Positions 53,494 through 62,058 of a stretch of DNA of 64,000 nucleotides are shown here, piece after piece (position 1 is the stretch's first letter; the number at the start of each line of letters is the position of its first letter). The notes below the pieces were generated by a model. That model was not told the origin of the DNA and searched no databases. It saw only the letters and a program-made list of their open reading frames with translations. This DNA is from Mucilaginibacter tolerans (lineage in GTDB: Bacteria > Bacteroidota > Bacteroidia > Sphingobacteriales > Sphingobacteriaceae): the NCBI RefSeq assembly GCF_030519375.1, contig NZ_JAUMKB010000012.1, positions 1 through 64,000 on the forward strand. Reading direction: 5' to 3'. A program made the translations under genes and the position numbers.

Positions 53494-53515
53494 TATTTAG
53501 ACAAATATCTAAATA
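53494..53515. promoter_or_regulatory. Operator of the SdpR-SdpI operon
   Basis: Perfect inverted repeat with 8-bp arms TATTTAGA and TCTAAATA and a 6-bp spacer, typical of ArsR-family operators. It lies just 19 bp upstream of the TTG start and overlaps the GATATTTG sequence that resembles a minus-strand -7 element. Repressor binding there would block transcription. Confidence 0.75.
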
Positions 53516-53524
53516 CTTTGTTAC

Positions 53525-53553
53525 AAAAAAGCATGAATTAAAAAAACTCATGC
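53525..53553 (-). terminator. Terminator of the TPR/TonB-like gene
   Basis: Stem GCATGA (53531-53536) with TCATGC (53548-53553), and on the minus strand six T follow (53525-53530). The alternative sdpR ATG (53532-53534) is inside this hairpin. Confidence 0.75.
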
Positions 53554-53570
53554 TTCTCAATCGTATACGT

Positions 53571-54617
53571 TTAGTTTTTACAAAATTTAGCCAGCTTTTT
53601 TGCAGCCTCAATTTGCCCAAAAGCCGCTAATGTTGCCCAGTCTTTACATGCATCCTGTGTTTTATTCAAATTTGCATTGATTACAGCCCTAAAAGAATAG
53701 GCACTTAGATTTATTTTATCAATTTCAATACATTTACCAAGCAACTCCAGGGCTTTTGCATGATTACCGCTATTGTAGTAAGTTATTGCATCTTTAAAAT
53801 ACTGCTGGCTTGCTTCAAATTCATCTCTGTCAATTGGAGCATATGGAGCTTTCGGCAAAAAGTCATATTCCAGTTTCAATGTATTCATTATGCGCGTACT
53901 GCCCGGCACAGCTGAACGCGCTGTTTTCACTGTTACCTGAACAATCGAATTGATGGGGATGTTATTTTTACAAGCCGGTTGCCACTCCAGATCACCAAAT
54001 GAACTTCCTATTGTTCTTGCAAAGCCTTTACCAATACTGTCCATACTGATGATGGTAAAATTCTTTACCCGCCCCTTCTTATCCACAATAAAACTGGCTT
54101 TCAAAGTACCTTTATCATAATTTTGCGCAATTGCGTTCATCAAATTAAATATCCTGCCGTTAACTTGCGGGAAAACCTCATTAGTAGCTTGATAAACAGA
54201 ATCCTTTAAAGCAGCATCATAAGTAGCTGCTGAAACAATATTATGTGCTTTTACTTTTGTAAAATAATAAACAGGTATTTGACTGTCATCAGCTCCAAGA
54301 GCAAAAAACGACAGTTTTAAGGTATCTTTTGTTAAGCCAAGGAAATTATATAAAGTTCCACCTACTACCAATGTGTCGTTACTAAGCTTATATTGGGTTT
54401 TAAACCCATCAAAAAAGGCCTCGCTACTCATATCAACAGTTCCATTGGGAGCAAAGCTGTATTTAACAAAATCCATCCCGCATCCGTTATAGTCGATAAT
54501 GCGGCTGCCGTCTTTCATTTGTGCTTTAGCCTTTACCCACTGGCCCTGTAATAATTGGTTATTTGATTGCGCTAAGGAAAAGAGCGGCAAAAAGAAGAAT
54601 AAAATAAAATACTTCAT
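53571..54617 (-). CDS. Exported protein with TonB C-terminal-like domain and TPR
   Basis: 348 residues; signal peptide (FILFFFLPLFSLAQ). Residues about 165-232 look like a TonB C-terminal domain: ASFIVDKKGRVKNFTIISMD, then LEWQPACKNNIPINSIVQVT. A C-terminal TPR follows (AITYYNSGNHAKALELLGKC, then LSAYSFRAVINANLNKTQDA). Unlike normal TonB there is no N-terminal transmembrane helix with a proline-rich linker. The role is unknown. Confidence 0.75.
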   Translation of the reverse strand: MKYFILFFFLPLFSLAQSNNQLLQGQWVKAKAQMKDGSRIIDYNGCGMDFVKYSFAPNGTVDMSSEAFFDGFKTQYKLSNDTLVVGGTLYNFLGLTKDTLKLSFFALGADDSQIPVYYFTKVKAHNIVSAATYDAALKDSVYQATNEVFPQVNGRIFNLMNAIAQNYDKGTLKASFIVDKKGRVKNFTIISMDSIGKGFARTIGSSFGDLEWQPACKNNIPINSIVQVTVKTARSAVPGSTRIMNTLKLEYDFLPKAPYAPIDRDEFEASQQYFKDAITYYNSGNHAKALELLGKCIEIDKINLSAYSFRAVINANLNKTQDACKDWATLAAFGQIEAAKKLAKFCKN

Positions 54618-54674
54618 TGTAATTGGTTTAGGCTTGTAAATAAATAAAATTGTGATGTTGATTAAATTACAAAT

Positions 54675-55172
54675 CTAAGCAAATAATCCTTTTTCCCTCT
54701 CAATAAACTGGGGCCGAAGTAAATTTAAGCCAAGTGCTTTGTTCAGCTCCTCCGCAACGTAATCACACAGCTCCGGCGAGTAACGCTCATCGTGCTGGTG
54801 CATAAAAAACCATACTGTTTGCAAACCTTGCTCCTTCCAATCCTTTATACGGGCAACCCAATCATCCACACGTTTATAATCCGTTTTATCAAGGCTGTTT
54901 CCCACAAAGCGAATGAAGGCATGCAGTGTGGGTAATTCCATATGTACGCAATCCCGGCGTCCGGCTGCATCAGTAATTACGGCGCCGATGTTTAGTTCAT
55001 GCAGCATATTGAACAGGTTGTCGCGGTTCCCCCATTTGGCACAACCAACTTGTACTTGTAATTCACCTTTGCCTTCTGCGGCTTTAAGTGTCTTTATCAT
55101 TTATTCCGGATCAGCCGGTAAAGTAAAATCAATTGAGTGTAATTCGTGGGGATCGACGCGTCCAAATTCCAT
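54675..55172 (-). pseudogene. DUF72 family protein with in-frame stop and internal deletion
   Basis: The frame from ATG 55172 reads MEFGRVDPHELHSIDFTLPA (then DPE) followed by a TAA at 55101-55103. It continues in the same frame as MIKTLKAAEGKGELQVQVGC and then AKWG, the normal DUF72 N-terminus. It then jumps to NRDNLFNMLHELNIGAVITD, which in full proteins lies about 150 residues later. The C-terminal part (YKRVDDWVARIKDWKEQGLQ) is intact. So a nonsense codon and a large in-frame deletion are present. The open frame 54675-55100 alone is a remnant. Confidence 0.8.
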
Positions 55173-55235
55173 AGGTTATTTTTTTGAGCAAACTAGTACA
55201 GACTAAAGCAATTAGCAATTTATTTTCAGATAAAT

Positions 55236-55280
55236 TTTGAATGAAATAATTAAATATATAAACTTGCGTAAGCACTTACG
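55236..55280 (+). promoter_or_regulatory. Promoter and MarR-type operator of the MarR-GNAT gene
   Basis: TTTG at 55236-55239, a 19-nt spacer, then TAAACTTG at 55259-55266 (one mismatch to TAnnTTTG). Directly abutting is CGTAAG-CA-CTTACG (55267-55280), a perfect palindrome with a 2-bp centre. Its position over the transcription start suits autorepression. ATG follows 12 bp later. Confidence 0.75.
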
Positions 55281-55292
55281 TAATTATTAAAA

Positions 55293-56237
55293 ATGAACTT
55301 TTATAACAGGGTTGGAAAGAAGGCAATCGGTTCGAGATTAAGAGGATTAAGTGAAATCATCACGAGCGACGCAGCCAGATTATATGAGATATACGGAGTA
55401 GATATTCAACCACGCTGGTGGCCGGTATTTTATGTTCTGACTGAAAGCGAGGAGAACTCGATCACGGCTATTGCCAATGAGATCGGTCAGACACATGCCT
55501 CCGTTAGCCAGGTTGTGCGCGAGATGGCAAAAAAAGGCATTGTAACCGAACACCGGAACAAGAACGATCAGCGCAAAAACTTTGTGTCATTAACAGAAAA
55601 AGGAAGGAACGCCGCCATGAAATTAGAGAAGCAACATGAGGATGTTTCGTCTGCCATTGACAGGATGTTCAGCGAAAGCCAGTATGATCTGTGGAAGGCT
55701 ATTGAGGAATGGGAATATCTGCTGGAACAAAAAAGCCTGCTGCGTCGCGTAGAAGAGGAAAAGAAACAGCGTGAAAGCGGCAATGTGCAGATTGTTGATT
55801 ATAAATCTGAATACCGCAAGGCCTTTAAAGATTTGAACGAGGAATGGATCACCCAACACTTCAAAATGGAAGAATCGGATCATAAAGCACTTGATCATCC
55901 TGAAGAATACATCATCGACCAGGGTGGCCATATCTATATCTCCCTTTATAATGGCGAACCCGTTGGAGCCTGCGCCATCATTAAAATGACTGACAAGAAA
56001 TTCGAGCTGGCAAAAATGGCAGTATCCCCCAAAGCTCAGGGCAAAAGTATTGGAACGTTGCTTGGACAGGCATGCATTGATAAGGCCAGGGAGTTGGGTG
56101 CCGATACTGTATTTCTGGAAAGCAATACTAAACTTAAACCAGCAATTAGCCTGTACCGAAAGTTAGGTTTTGAAAAGATCACCGGGCCACCGTCTCCTTA
56201 TGAGAGGGCGAATATTCAGATGGAGTTGAAATTGTAA
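55293..56237 (+). CDS. MarR-GNAT fusion protein
   Basis: 314 residues. Residues 1-150 are a MarR winged-helix: GLSEIITSDAARLYEIYGVD, then ITAIANEIGQTHASVSQVVR and VTEHRNKNDQRKNFVSLTEK. Residues about 165-314 are a GNAT acetyltransferase (GGHIYISLYNGEPVGACAII, then VSPKAQGKSIGTLLGQACID). Both parts are in one frame with a short linker. The pair suggests ligand-responsive control with self acetylation or a sensing function. The palindrome CGTAAGCACTTACG in its promoter is a likely autoregulatory site. Confidence 0.92.
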   Translation: MNFYNRVGKKAIGSRLRGLSEIITSDAARLYEIYGVDIQPRWWPVFYVLTESEENSITAIANEIGQTHASVSQVVREMAKKGIVTEHRNKNDQRKNFVSLTEKGRNAAMKLEKQHEDVSSAIDRMFSESQYDLWKAIEEWEYLLEQKSLLRRVEEEKKQRESGNVQIVDYKSEYRKAFKDLNEEWITQHFKMEESDHKALDHPEEYIIDQGGHIYISLYNGEPVGACAIIKMTDKKFELAKMAVSPKAQGKSIGTLLGQACIDKARELGADTVFLESNTKLKPAISLYRKLGFEKITGPPSPYERANIQMELKL

Positions 56238-56249
56238 TATTTCCGCCCC

Positions 56250-56277
56250 GTAGGGACGCGATGCATCGCGTCTCTAC
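56250..56277. terminator. Palindromic repeat as bidirectional terminator
   Basis: GTAGGGACGCGATG pairs with CATCGCGTCTCTAC (28 nt, one mismatch) with centre GATGCATC. This is a widely dispersed repeat (GTAGAGACGCGATG/CATCGCGTCTCTAC). It separates the convergent MarR-GNAT and amidase genes. Confidence 0.65.
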
Positions 56278-56280
56278 CCA

Positions 56281-57900
56281 TCATAAAAGGATATCCTTCT
56301 TAAACTTCGGTGGTACCCGCTTGTTCGTGGCCTGTTCAAAGGCATAACCCAATTTGATAATCCCTGCTTCATCATAAGCGGTGCTAATAAAGGATATCCC
56401 TACAGGCAATTCATTCCAATAACCCATCGGCACAGTAATATGCGGATACCCCGCCATCGCCGCCGGGCCGGAATAGGAGAACCCATTGTCATAATCGCCA
56501 TTAATCAGGTCGATACAGCAGGCAAAGCCGTTAGTAGGTGCGGCAATGGCATCCAGCTTATTTTCCTTTAAAATTTTGTCGATTGCGCTCCGAGTGATCG
56601 TAGTCGTATTTTTTACCGCGTCCAGATATTCCTTTGTATTCAGGTCACCTTTTTTCTGGGCCAGCTCAAGAGTTTCCTGTTTAAAATACGGCATAGCTTT
56701 GCCTTCATTCTTTTTGTTGAATTCGATCACATCGGCTAATGTTTTCACTTTCGCGTTAGCTTTACTCAGGTAATTATTCACGCCGTCTTTAAACTCGTAC
56801 AACAAAACAGTAAACTCATCTTTCCCCGCTTGCTTTATCTCCTTATACACATCAACTTCTACAATAATAGCGCCTTTACTTTTCAGAAGGTCAACGGCTT
56901 CATGGAATATCTTATCCATTGCAGGGTTTACAGTTAAACCGCCTTTCTCCACTCCAATCCGTTTGCCATGGAGACCATTAGCATCCAAAAATTTGGTGTA
57001 ATCAGACTGGATTTTCCCTTTGTTAGTAGCAGTGTAAGAATCCTGGGTATCCTCACCTGCCAAAGCGCCCAGTAAAATTGCCGCATCTTTTACCGTCCGA
57101 GCCATTGGCCCGGCAGTATCCTGGGTTTTAGAAATTGGAATGATACCCGATCTGCTCCACAAACCAACGGTAGGTTTTATACCTACCAACCCATTAACTG
57201 ACGACGGTGAAACGATAGAACCATCTGTCTCCGTACCTACCGCAATTGCACACAAATTAGCCGATGCTGCCGAGCCGGAGCCTGCACTTGATCCGCTCGG
57301 ATTGCGGTCGAGCACACACGGAGATTTGGTTTGACCTCCCCTGCTACTCCATGCGCTGGTAGAATGCGTGGACCGGAAATTGGCCCATTCGCTCAAATTG
57401 GTTTTACCCAAAAGTACAGCTCCTGCTTCGCGTAGCTTTTTGATGATGAAAGCATCCTGCTTGGCGATATTCCCGTCAAGCGCCAATGCTCCTGCAGTGG
57501 TCATCATCTTATCACCAGTGTCAATATTATCTTTTACCAGTACAGGGATTCCATGCAAAGGTCCGCGCACTTTGCCGTTTGCACGCTCCTTATCCATCGC
57601 GTCGGCAATATCTAATGCGTCCGGGTTCACCTCGATTACTGCATTTAACTTCGGACCACCTTTATCAATAGCATCAATCCGTTTCAGATAAAGTTCTGTG
57701 ATGGAACGAGACGTATACTCCTTGTTCTTCATTTTTTGCTGAAGGATATCAATTGTCATCTCGTTCAGTTCAAAATCATCGTGAAAGCGCTCGTCTTTCC
57801 GATCTTCCTTTTTATCGGTCGATACGGTATTACAGGCGCCTGCTACCAGCGCAGTTACCCCGACTACTGAAGTTGTTTTTAAAAAATTTCTCCTGTGCAT
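56281..57900 (-). CDS. Amidase signature family enzyme, exported
   Basis: 539 residues from ATG 57900, where a Tat-like signal starts (MHRRNFLKTTSVVGVTALVA). A longer form adds 28 residues without function. Catalytic Lys in HGIPVLVKDNID, Ser-Ser in GSSAGSGSAASANLCAIAV, and the nucleophile Ser in TDGSIVSPSS. It would cleave amides in the periplasm. Substrate unknown. Confidence 0.92.
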   Translation of the reverse strand: MHRRNFLKTTSVVGVTALVAGACNTVSTDKKEDRKDERFHDDFELNEMTIDILQQKMKNKEYTSRSITELYLKRIDAIDKGGPKLNAVIEVNPDALDIADAMDKERANGKVRGPLHGIPVLVKDNIDTGDKMMTTAGALALDGNIAKQDAFIIKKLREAGAVLLGKTNLSEWANFRSTHSTSAWSSRGGQTKSPCVLDRNPSGSSAGSGSAASANLCAIAVGTETDGSIVSPSSVNGLVGIKPTVGLWSRSGIIPISKTQDTAGPMARTVKDAAILLGALAGEDTQDSYTATNKGKIQSDYTKFLDANGLHGKRIGVEKGGLTVNPAMDKIFHEAVDLLKSKGAIIVEVDVYKEIKQAGKDEFTVLLYEFKDGVNNYLSKANAKVKTLADVIEFNKKNEGKAMPYFKQETLELAQKKGDLNTKEYLDAVKNTTTITRSAIDKILKENKLDAIAAPTNGFACCIDLINGDYDNGFSYSGPAAMAGYPHITVPMGYWNELPVGISFISTAYDEAGIIKLGYAFEQATNKRVPPKFKKDILL

Positions 57901-58016
57901 GATAAGTGTAGATAAGCAGCTACAAGTAACGGAAATTTGAAGAATAATCAAAGGGGGATCAGTTAGCAGAAATGATTTTGTCACCGTATTAAAAGTTAAA
58001 TAAATTAACTATTGCG

Positions 58017-58104
58017 GGTGTTACATTCGGTCTTGTACGTTTTTGGGTTGTCAGTTTTGGAGGGTTAAAAATCTATAAATATTACACCTGTTTCATGTAA
58101 CACC
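58017..58104. promoter_or_regulatory. Inverted repeat GGTGTTACAT in a divergent spacer
   Basis: GGTGTTACAT (58017-58026) and ATGTAACACC (58095-58104) are perfect inverse copies, 68 bp apart, with a related ATTACACC (58081-58088) between them. It is in the divergent spacer between the amidase and the ArgE-like gene. Could be a pair of regulator sites; no regulator is known. Confidence 0.4.
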
Positions 58105-58255
58105 TTGACTCATGCTGAAAAGTTTATATCAACGGACTGCGGCAAACACAAATTCCCCATTCAAATAGCATTGTAAAATTGCTATCAACAATCAGTAGCA
58201 TATTCCTACTTAACTAAAAAGCTTTACTTTTGCTGCGGGATTTTTCCCTGTATCT

Positions 58256-59320
58256 ATGACCCCAACAAACGAACTGCATACCCAGGCTGTACAATTACTG
58301 CAACAGCTGATAGCCATACCATCTTTTAGTCGTGAAGAAAACCTGACGGCTGATGTGATCGAAAAATTCCTGAAAGGAAAAGGTATCCAAACGCACCGGA
58401 AAATGAATAATATCTGGGCGTGGAACAAACATTTTGATGCCTCAAAACCGACCATCCTGCTTAACTCGCATCACGATACAGTAAAACCCAACTCTGGCTA
58501 TACCCGCGACCCTTTCGATGCTAAAATTGAAGACGGTAAGCTTTATGGTCTGGGCAGTAATGATGCAGGTGGCTGTTTGGTATCGTTGATCCATGTATTT
58601 CTATATTTCTACGACAAAGAAGGCTTGAAATACAATTTCTGCCTGGCTACCACTGCCGAGGAAGAGATATCAGGAATAAACGGTCTGGAGTTGATCATTC
58701 CTGAACTAGGTGACCTGAATTTCGGCATTGTGGGCGAACCTACATTAATGCAACTAGCCGTTGCCGAACGCGGTTTGATGGTATTGGACTGCCTAGCACA
58801 TGGCAAAGCCGGTCATGCCGCACGTGAGGAGGGCGAAAATGCGATTTACAACGCAATGAAGGATATCGAATGGTTCCGCACTTTCCGTTTTCCTAAAGAG
58901 TCGGAAGAATTCGGTCCGGTTAAAATGTCTGTTACCATTATCAATGCGGGATCCCAGCACAACGTGGTGCCTGCAAGCTGTTCCTATACCGTTGATGTAC
59001 GGGTTACAGATGCCTATCGTAACGAAGAGGTGTTAGAGATCATTCGTCAGCATGTAAGCAGCGATGTAACGCCAAGGTCTATCCGTTTAAAGCCATCCAA
59101 AATAGATAAGAACCACCCGATCGTTCAGGCTGGTATAGCCTTAGGCAGAACTACCTATGGCTCCCCTACCACGTCTGATCAATCTTTATTGGATATTCCA
59201 TCACTTAAAGTTGGCCCTGGCGACTCGGCACGCTCGCATACTGCTGATGAGTTTATTTATGTAGACGAGATCAAAGAGGGGATCGACCTGTATATCAAAA
59301 TGCTCGAAAGCATCATTTAG
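58256..59320 (+). CDS. argE-like: M20 family peptidase, ArgE-type acetylornithine deacetylase
   Basis: 354 residues. Metal site: NSHHDTVKPN (His), GLGSNDAGGC (Asp), TAEEEISG (Glu-Glu), VGEPTL (Glu), and the final His in ARSHTADEF. A dimerisation domain lies near 178-290. It likely hydrolyses N-acetyl- or N-succinyl-ornithine, as it leads a same-strand set ending in argH. A -7 element TACTTTTG (58225-58232) lies upstream. The precise substrate is inferred. Confidence 0.9.
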   Translation: MTPTNELHTQAVQLLQQLIAIPSFSREENLTADVIEKFLKGKGIQTHRKMNNIWAWNKHFDASKPTILLNSHHDTVKPNSGYTRDPFDAKIEDGKLYGLGSNDAGGCLVSLIHVFLYFYDKEGLKYNFCLATTAEEEISGINGLELIIPELGDLNFGIVGEPTLMQLAVAERGLMVLDCLAHGKAGHAAREEGENAIYNAMKDIEWFRTFRFPKESEEFGPVKMSVTIINAGSQHNVVPASCSYTVDVRVTDAYRNEEVLEIIRQHVSSDVTPRSIRLKPSKIDKNHPIVQAGIALGRTTYGSPTTSDQSLLDIPSLKVGPGDSARSHTADEFIYVDEIKEGIDLYIKMLESII

Positions 59321-59349
59321 TCGAAAAGAAATGGTAGATTAGGTCTCAC

Positions 59350-60108
59350 ATGGACCTGAAAATCAGCAAAGTCGCCCTAAAAGAGATACTTCCGTTAAGG
59401 GAGTTATTTCTTAAGGAAAATAATTTCCAAATACGATACGACGCCTGTCATGCCCGTGGATGGACCGACTCCTATTTAATCTCCATCGATGGAGGGAACG
59501 TAGGCTATGGCTCCGTAAAAGGCAAGGATGACCTTTCGCTTCGTGACGCTATTTTTGAATTTTACCTTACACCTAAAAACCGGAAATACTCCAATTCAGC
59601 TTTTGAAATGCTGATCAAGTCTTCAGGGGTAAAGTATATTGAGTGTCAGAGTAACGAACACCTGTTGGCATCAATGATCTTCGAATTTTCAAGTCATATC
59701 ACCTCGGATGTTATTCTTTTCGAGGATGATCAGTTTGCATTTTTGAATGTTCCGGGTGCTACTTTTCGGAAAAAAGAACCAAGGGACGTATCATTTGATC
59801 ATAAAAGTGAACCAGATGGCGATTACGTAATCGAAGCAAATGGTGAGATAACTGCTACCGGAGGATTTTTACTGCATTACAATTTTCCATTTGCCGATTT
59901 GTACATGGAAGTGCGGGAAGATCAGCGTAAAAAAGGATATGGCAGCCTGATGATCCAGGAACTGAGAAAAGCCTGTTTTGATGCGGACAGGGTGCCGGCG
60001 GCCCGTTGCAATATTACCAATAAGGCGTCAAAAGCCACGCTAATGAAAGGTGGTTTAAAAATTGCCGGTTATATGTTGACAGGAGAAATTAAAGCGCAAT
60101 ATCTATGA
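59350..60108 (+). CDS. GNAT family acetyltransferase with N-terminal domain
   Basis: 252 residues. An N-terminal part (about 1-140, EILPLRELFLKENNFQIRYD, then IFEFYLTPKNRKYSNSAFEM) is a degenerate GNAT-like domain. The second GNAT domain (about 140-250) includes LYMEVREDQRKKGYGSLMIQ and the AcCoA pyrophosphate loop. It overlaps the next GNAT start by 4 nt (ATGA). Substrate unknown. Confidence 0.82.
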   Translation: MDLKISKVALKEILPLRELFLKENNFQIRYDACHARGWTDSYLISIDGGNVGYGSVKGKDDLSLRDAIFEFYLTPKNRKYSNSAFEMLIKSSGVKYIECQSNEHLLASMIFEFSSHITSDVILFEDDQFAFLNVPGATFRKKEPRDVSFDHKSEPDGDYVIEANGEITATGGFLLHYNFPFADLYMEVREDQRKKGYGSLMIQELRKACFDADRVPAARCNITNKASKATLMKGGLKIAGYMLTGEIKAQYL

Positions 60109-60644
60109 TCTTCCCGCCTTTTACCAATCTCATCACCGATCGTCTTATTCTTCGCGAGTTGCAGGCAGGCGATGCTGAACAAATTTTCCGGATACGTACA
60201 GATTCGAGAGTGAATGCTTTTCTTGATCGCGGGCCCACAAAATCGGTTAATGACAGTTTGAAGTTCATCAATAATATTCTGAAAGCACAGAACAATAAAG
60301 ACTCGATAATGTGGGTCATCACCCTGAAAAATGACCCTAAGCTGATTGGCACAGTGCTTTATTGGCACATTGTTAAGGAACAGGACAAAGCTGAGTTGGG
60401 CTACGAAATGCTGCCTGAATATTTTGGGCAAGGCATTATGCGAGAAGCGCTGACAGAAGTAATCCGGTTTGGATTTGAAACGATGGAACTGAAAAATATT
60501 GTTGCTGAAGCAAGAGTGGATAATTTGAGATCGATAAATGCATTGCAGAAATGTGGGTTTCAACAGACAGGAGTTGCGAATGATCGATATTTGATATATG
60601 AACTTCGCTCTCCCTTTTTGTCATTCTGCGATAGTGAAGGATGA
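60105..60644 (+). CDS. RimJ/RimL-type GNAT acetyltransferase
   Basis: 179 residues. TDRLILRELQAGDAEQIFRI, then YEMLPEYFGQGIMREALTEV and AEARVDNLRSINALQKCGFQ give the RimL signature. The natural end would be near YLIYELRS; the last ten residues (PFLSFCDSEG) are encoded by the TTGTCATTC-type repeat, whose TGA (60642-60644) is the stop. Coupled to the previous GNAT gene. Confidence 0.88.
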   Translation: MIFPPFTNLITDRLILRELQAGDAEQIFRIRTDSRVNAFLDRGPTKSVNDSLKFINNILKAQNNKDSIMWVITLKNDPKLIGTVLYWHIVKEQDKAELGYEMLPEYFGQGIMREALTEVIRFGFETMELKNIVAEARVDNLRSINALQKCGFQQTGVANDRYLIYELRSPFLSFCDSEG

Positions 60645-60647
60645 CAA
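60618..60647. repeat. Dispersed TTGTCATTC/ATGACAA repeat at a gene end
   Basis: TTGTCAT (60618-60624) with ATGACAA (60641-60647) flank CTGCGATAGTGAAGG. This is the common genome-wide repeat of the type TTGTCATTCTGAG..GAATGACAA. It encodes the C-terminus of the RimL-type gene. Confidence 0.65.
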
Positions 60648-60667
60648 TTTCTATTTTACTTCTTATT

Positions 60668-60703
60668 GATTAATCTTCCGCTATAAATTAATTGTGATTA
60701 ATC
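60668..60703. promoter_or_regulatory. Repeated GATTAATC motif upstream of argH
   Basis: GATTAATC (a palindrome) occurs at 60668-60675 and 60696-60703, 28 bp apart. The second lies 13 bp before the argH ATG. Might be an operator. No literature match is claimed. Confidence 0.35.
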
Positions 60704-60716
60704 CCATATTTGCACC

Positions 60717-62054
60717 ATGAGTAAGCTTTGGCAAAAAACCGCGAATGTAAACGAACTGGTTGAAAACTTCACCGTTGGTCGCGATCGCGAGTTCGACGAA
60801 CAAATGGCCGCTTTTGATGTGCTTGGATCACTTGCTCATACCCGCATGTTGCAAAGTATCGGATTGATGGATGAGGCTGATCTGAGTCTTGTTCAGAACG
60901 AATTAAAAACCATTTATAACGACATTCAGGCTGGTAATTTCAGCATTGGTGAAGGCGTGGAAGATGTGCACTCGCAGGTTGAATTGCTGCTTACCCAACG
61001 CATAGGCGATGCCGGTAAAAAAATACATAGCGGACGATCTCGCAACGACCAGGTACTAGTGGATCTGAAACTGTTCTTCCGCAGCCAGTTACAGGAGGCG
61101 GTAGAGGAAGTTTATACTTTGTTCCGCTTACTTATTGCCCTTAGCGAAAAACACAAAGACGTACTTTTACCCGGATATACGCATTTGCAGGTAGCTATGC
61201 CATCCTCATTCGGTTTATGGTTCGGTGCTTATGCCGAAAGTTTGGCAGATGATTTGGAAACCGTTTTAGCGGCTTATAAAATCACCAATAAAAACCCACT
61301 GGGTTCGGCGGCAGGATATGGCTCATCGTTCCCGCTGAACCGTACCATGACTACCGAGCTTTTAGGTTTCGATAATCTCAACTACAATGTAGTATATGCA
61401 CAAATGGGACGCGGCAAAACCGAACGTATCATTGCGCAGGCCATTGCGAACGTTGCCGCTACCCTGGCTAAGATGGCTATGGACCAGGCACTATACCTAA
61501 GTCAGAACTTTGCTTTTGTAAGTTATCCGGATACATTAACCACCGGCAGCAGCATTATGCCGCACAAAAAGAATCCTGATGTTTGGGAAATCATGCGCGG
61601 CAAATGCAACCGTTTACAGGCGTTGCCAAATGATGTGGCGATGATGACCACCAACCTGCCATCAGGCTATCATCGTGAACTACAACTATTAAAGGAACTG
61701 GTATTCCCTGCTTTTGCTGATCTGAAGAACTGCCTGCATATGGCCACCTTTATGCTGCAGCACATCGAGGTAAAAACAGATATTCTGAACGATCCGAAAT
61801 ACGCTTATCTGTTCAGTGTGGAGGAAGTTAACCGCATGGTACTGGATGGCACTCCATTCCGTGATGCGTACAAGCAAGTTGGTTTAGCTATTGAACAAGG
61901 TAATTTCAATCCGGATAAGAAAGTAAACCATACACATGAAGGCAGCATCGGCAATTTGAATAACGCCGAGATCACCGCTTCAATGGATAAATTGCTGGCC
62001 AATTTCAATTTTGATAAGGTAACAAGCGCAATCAAAGAATTACTTAAGCCATAA
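60717..62054 (+). CDS. argH: Argininosuccinate lyase
   Basis: 445 residues. The fumarase/aspartase-superfamily signature is GSSIMPHKKNPDVWEIMRG (about residue 278-296). GRSRNDQVLVDLKLF and LGSAAGYGSSFPLNR are also typical of ArgH. It converts argininosuccinate to arginine and fumarate. It ends the same-strand arginine-like set, 73 bp after the second GNAT gene. Confidence 0.95.
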   Translation: MSKLWQKTANVNELVENFTVGRDREFDEQMAAFDVLGSLAHTRMLQSIGLMDEADLSLVQNELKTIYNDIQAGNFSIGEGVEDVHSQVELLLTQRIGDAGKKIHSGRSRNDQVLVDLKLFFRSQLQEAVEEVYTLFRLLIALSEKHKDVLLPGYTHLQVAMPSSFGLWFGAYAESLADDLETVLAAYKITNKNPLGSAAGYGSSFPLNRTMTTELLGFDNLNYNVVYAQMGRGKTERIIAQAIANVAATLAKMAMDQALYLSQNFAFVSYPDTLTTGSSIMPHKKNPDVWEIMRGKCNRLQALPNDVAMMTTNLPSGYHRELQLLKELVFPAFADLKNCLHMATFMLQHIEVKTDILNDPKYAYLFSVEEVNRMVLDGTPFRDAYKQVGLAIEQGNFNPDKKVNHTHEGSIGNLNNAEITASMDKLLANFNFDKVTSAIKELLKP

Positions 62055-62058
62055 GACT

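Noticed and set aside
53475..53534. ATG at 53534 as start of the SdpR-like gene
   Set aside because: It lies in the terminator hairpin of the preceding gene and would place the 22-bp operator inside the coding region; the TTG at 53474 gives the normal family length.
54675..55100. An intact 141-residue protein
   Set aside because: The reading frame continues upstream past a TAA into the normal DUF72 N-terminus, and the middle of the family is missing.
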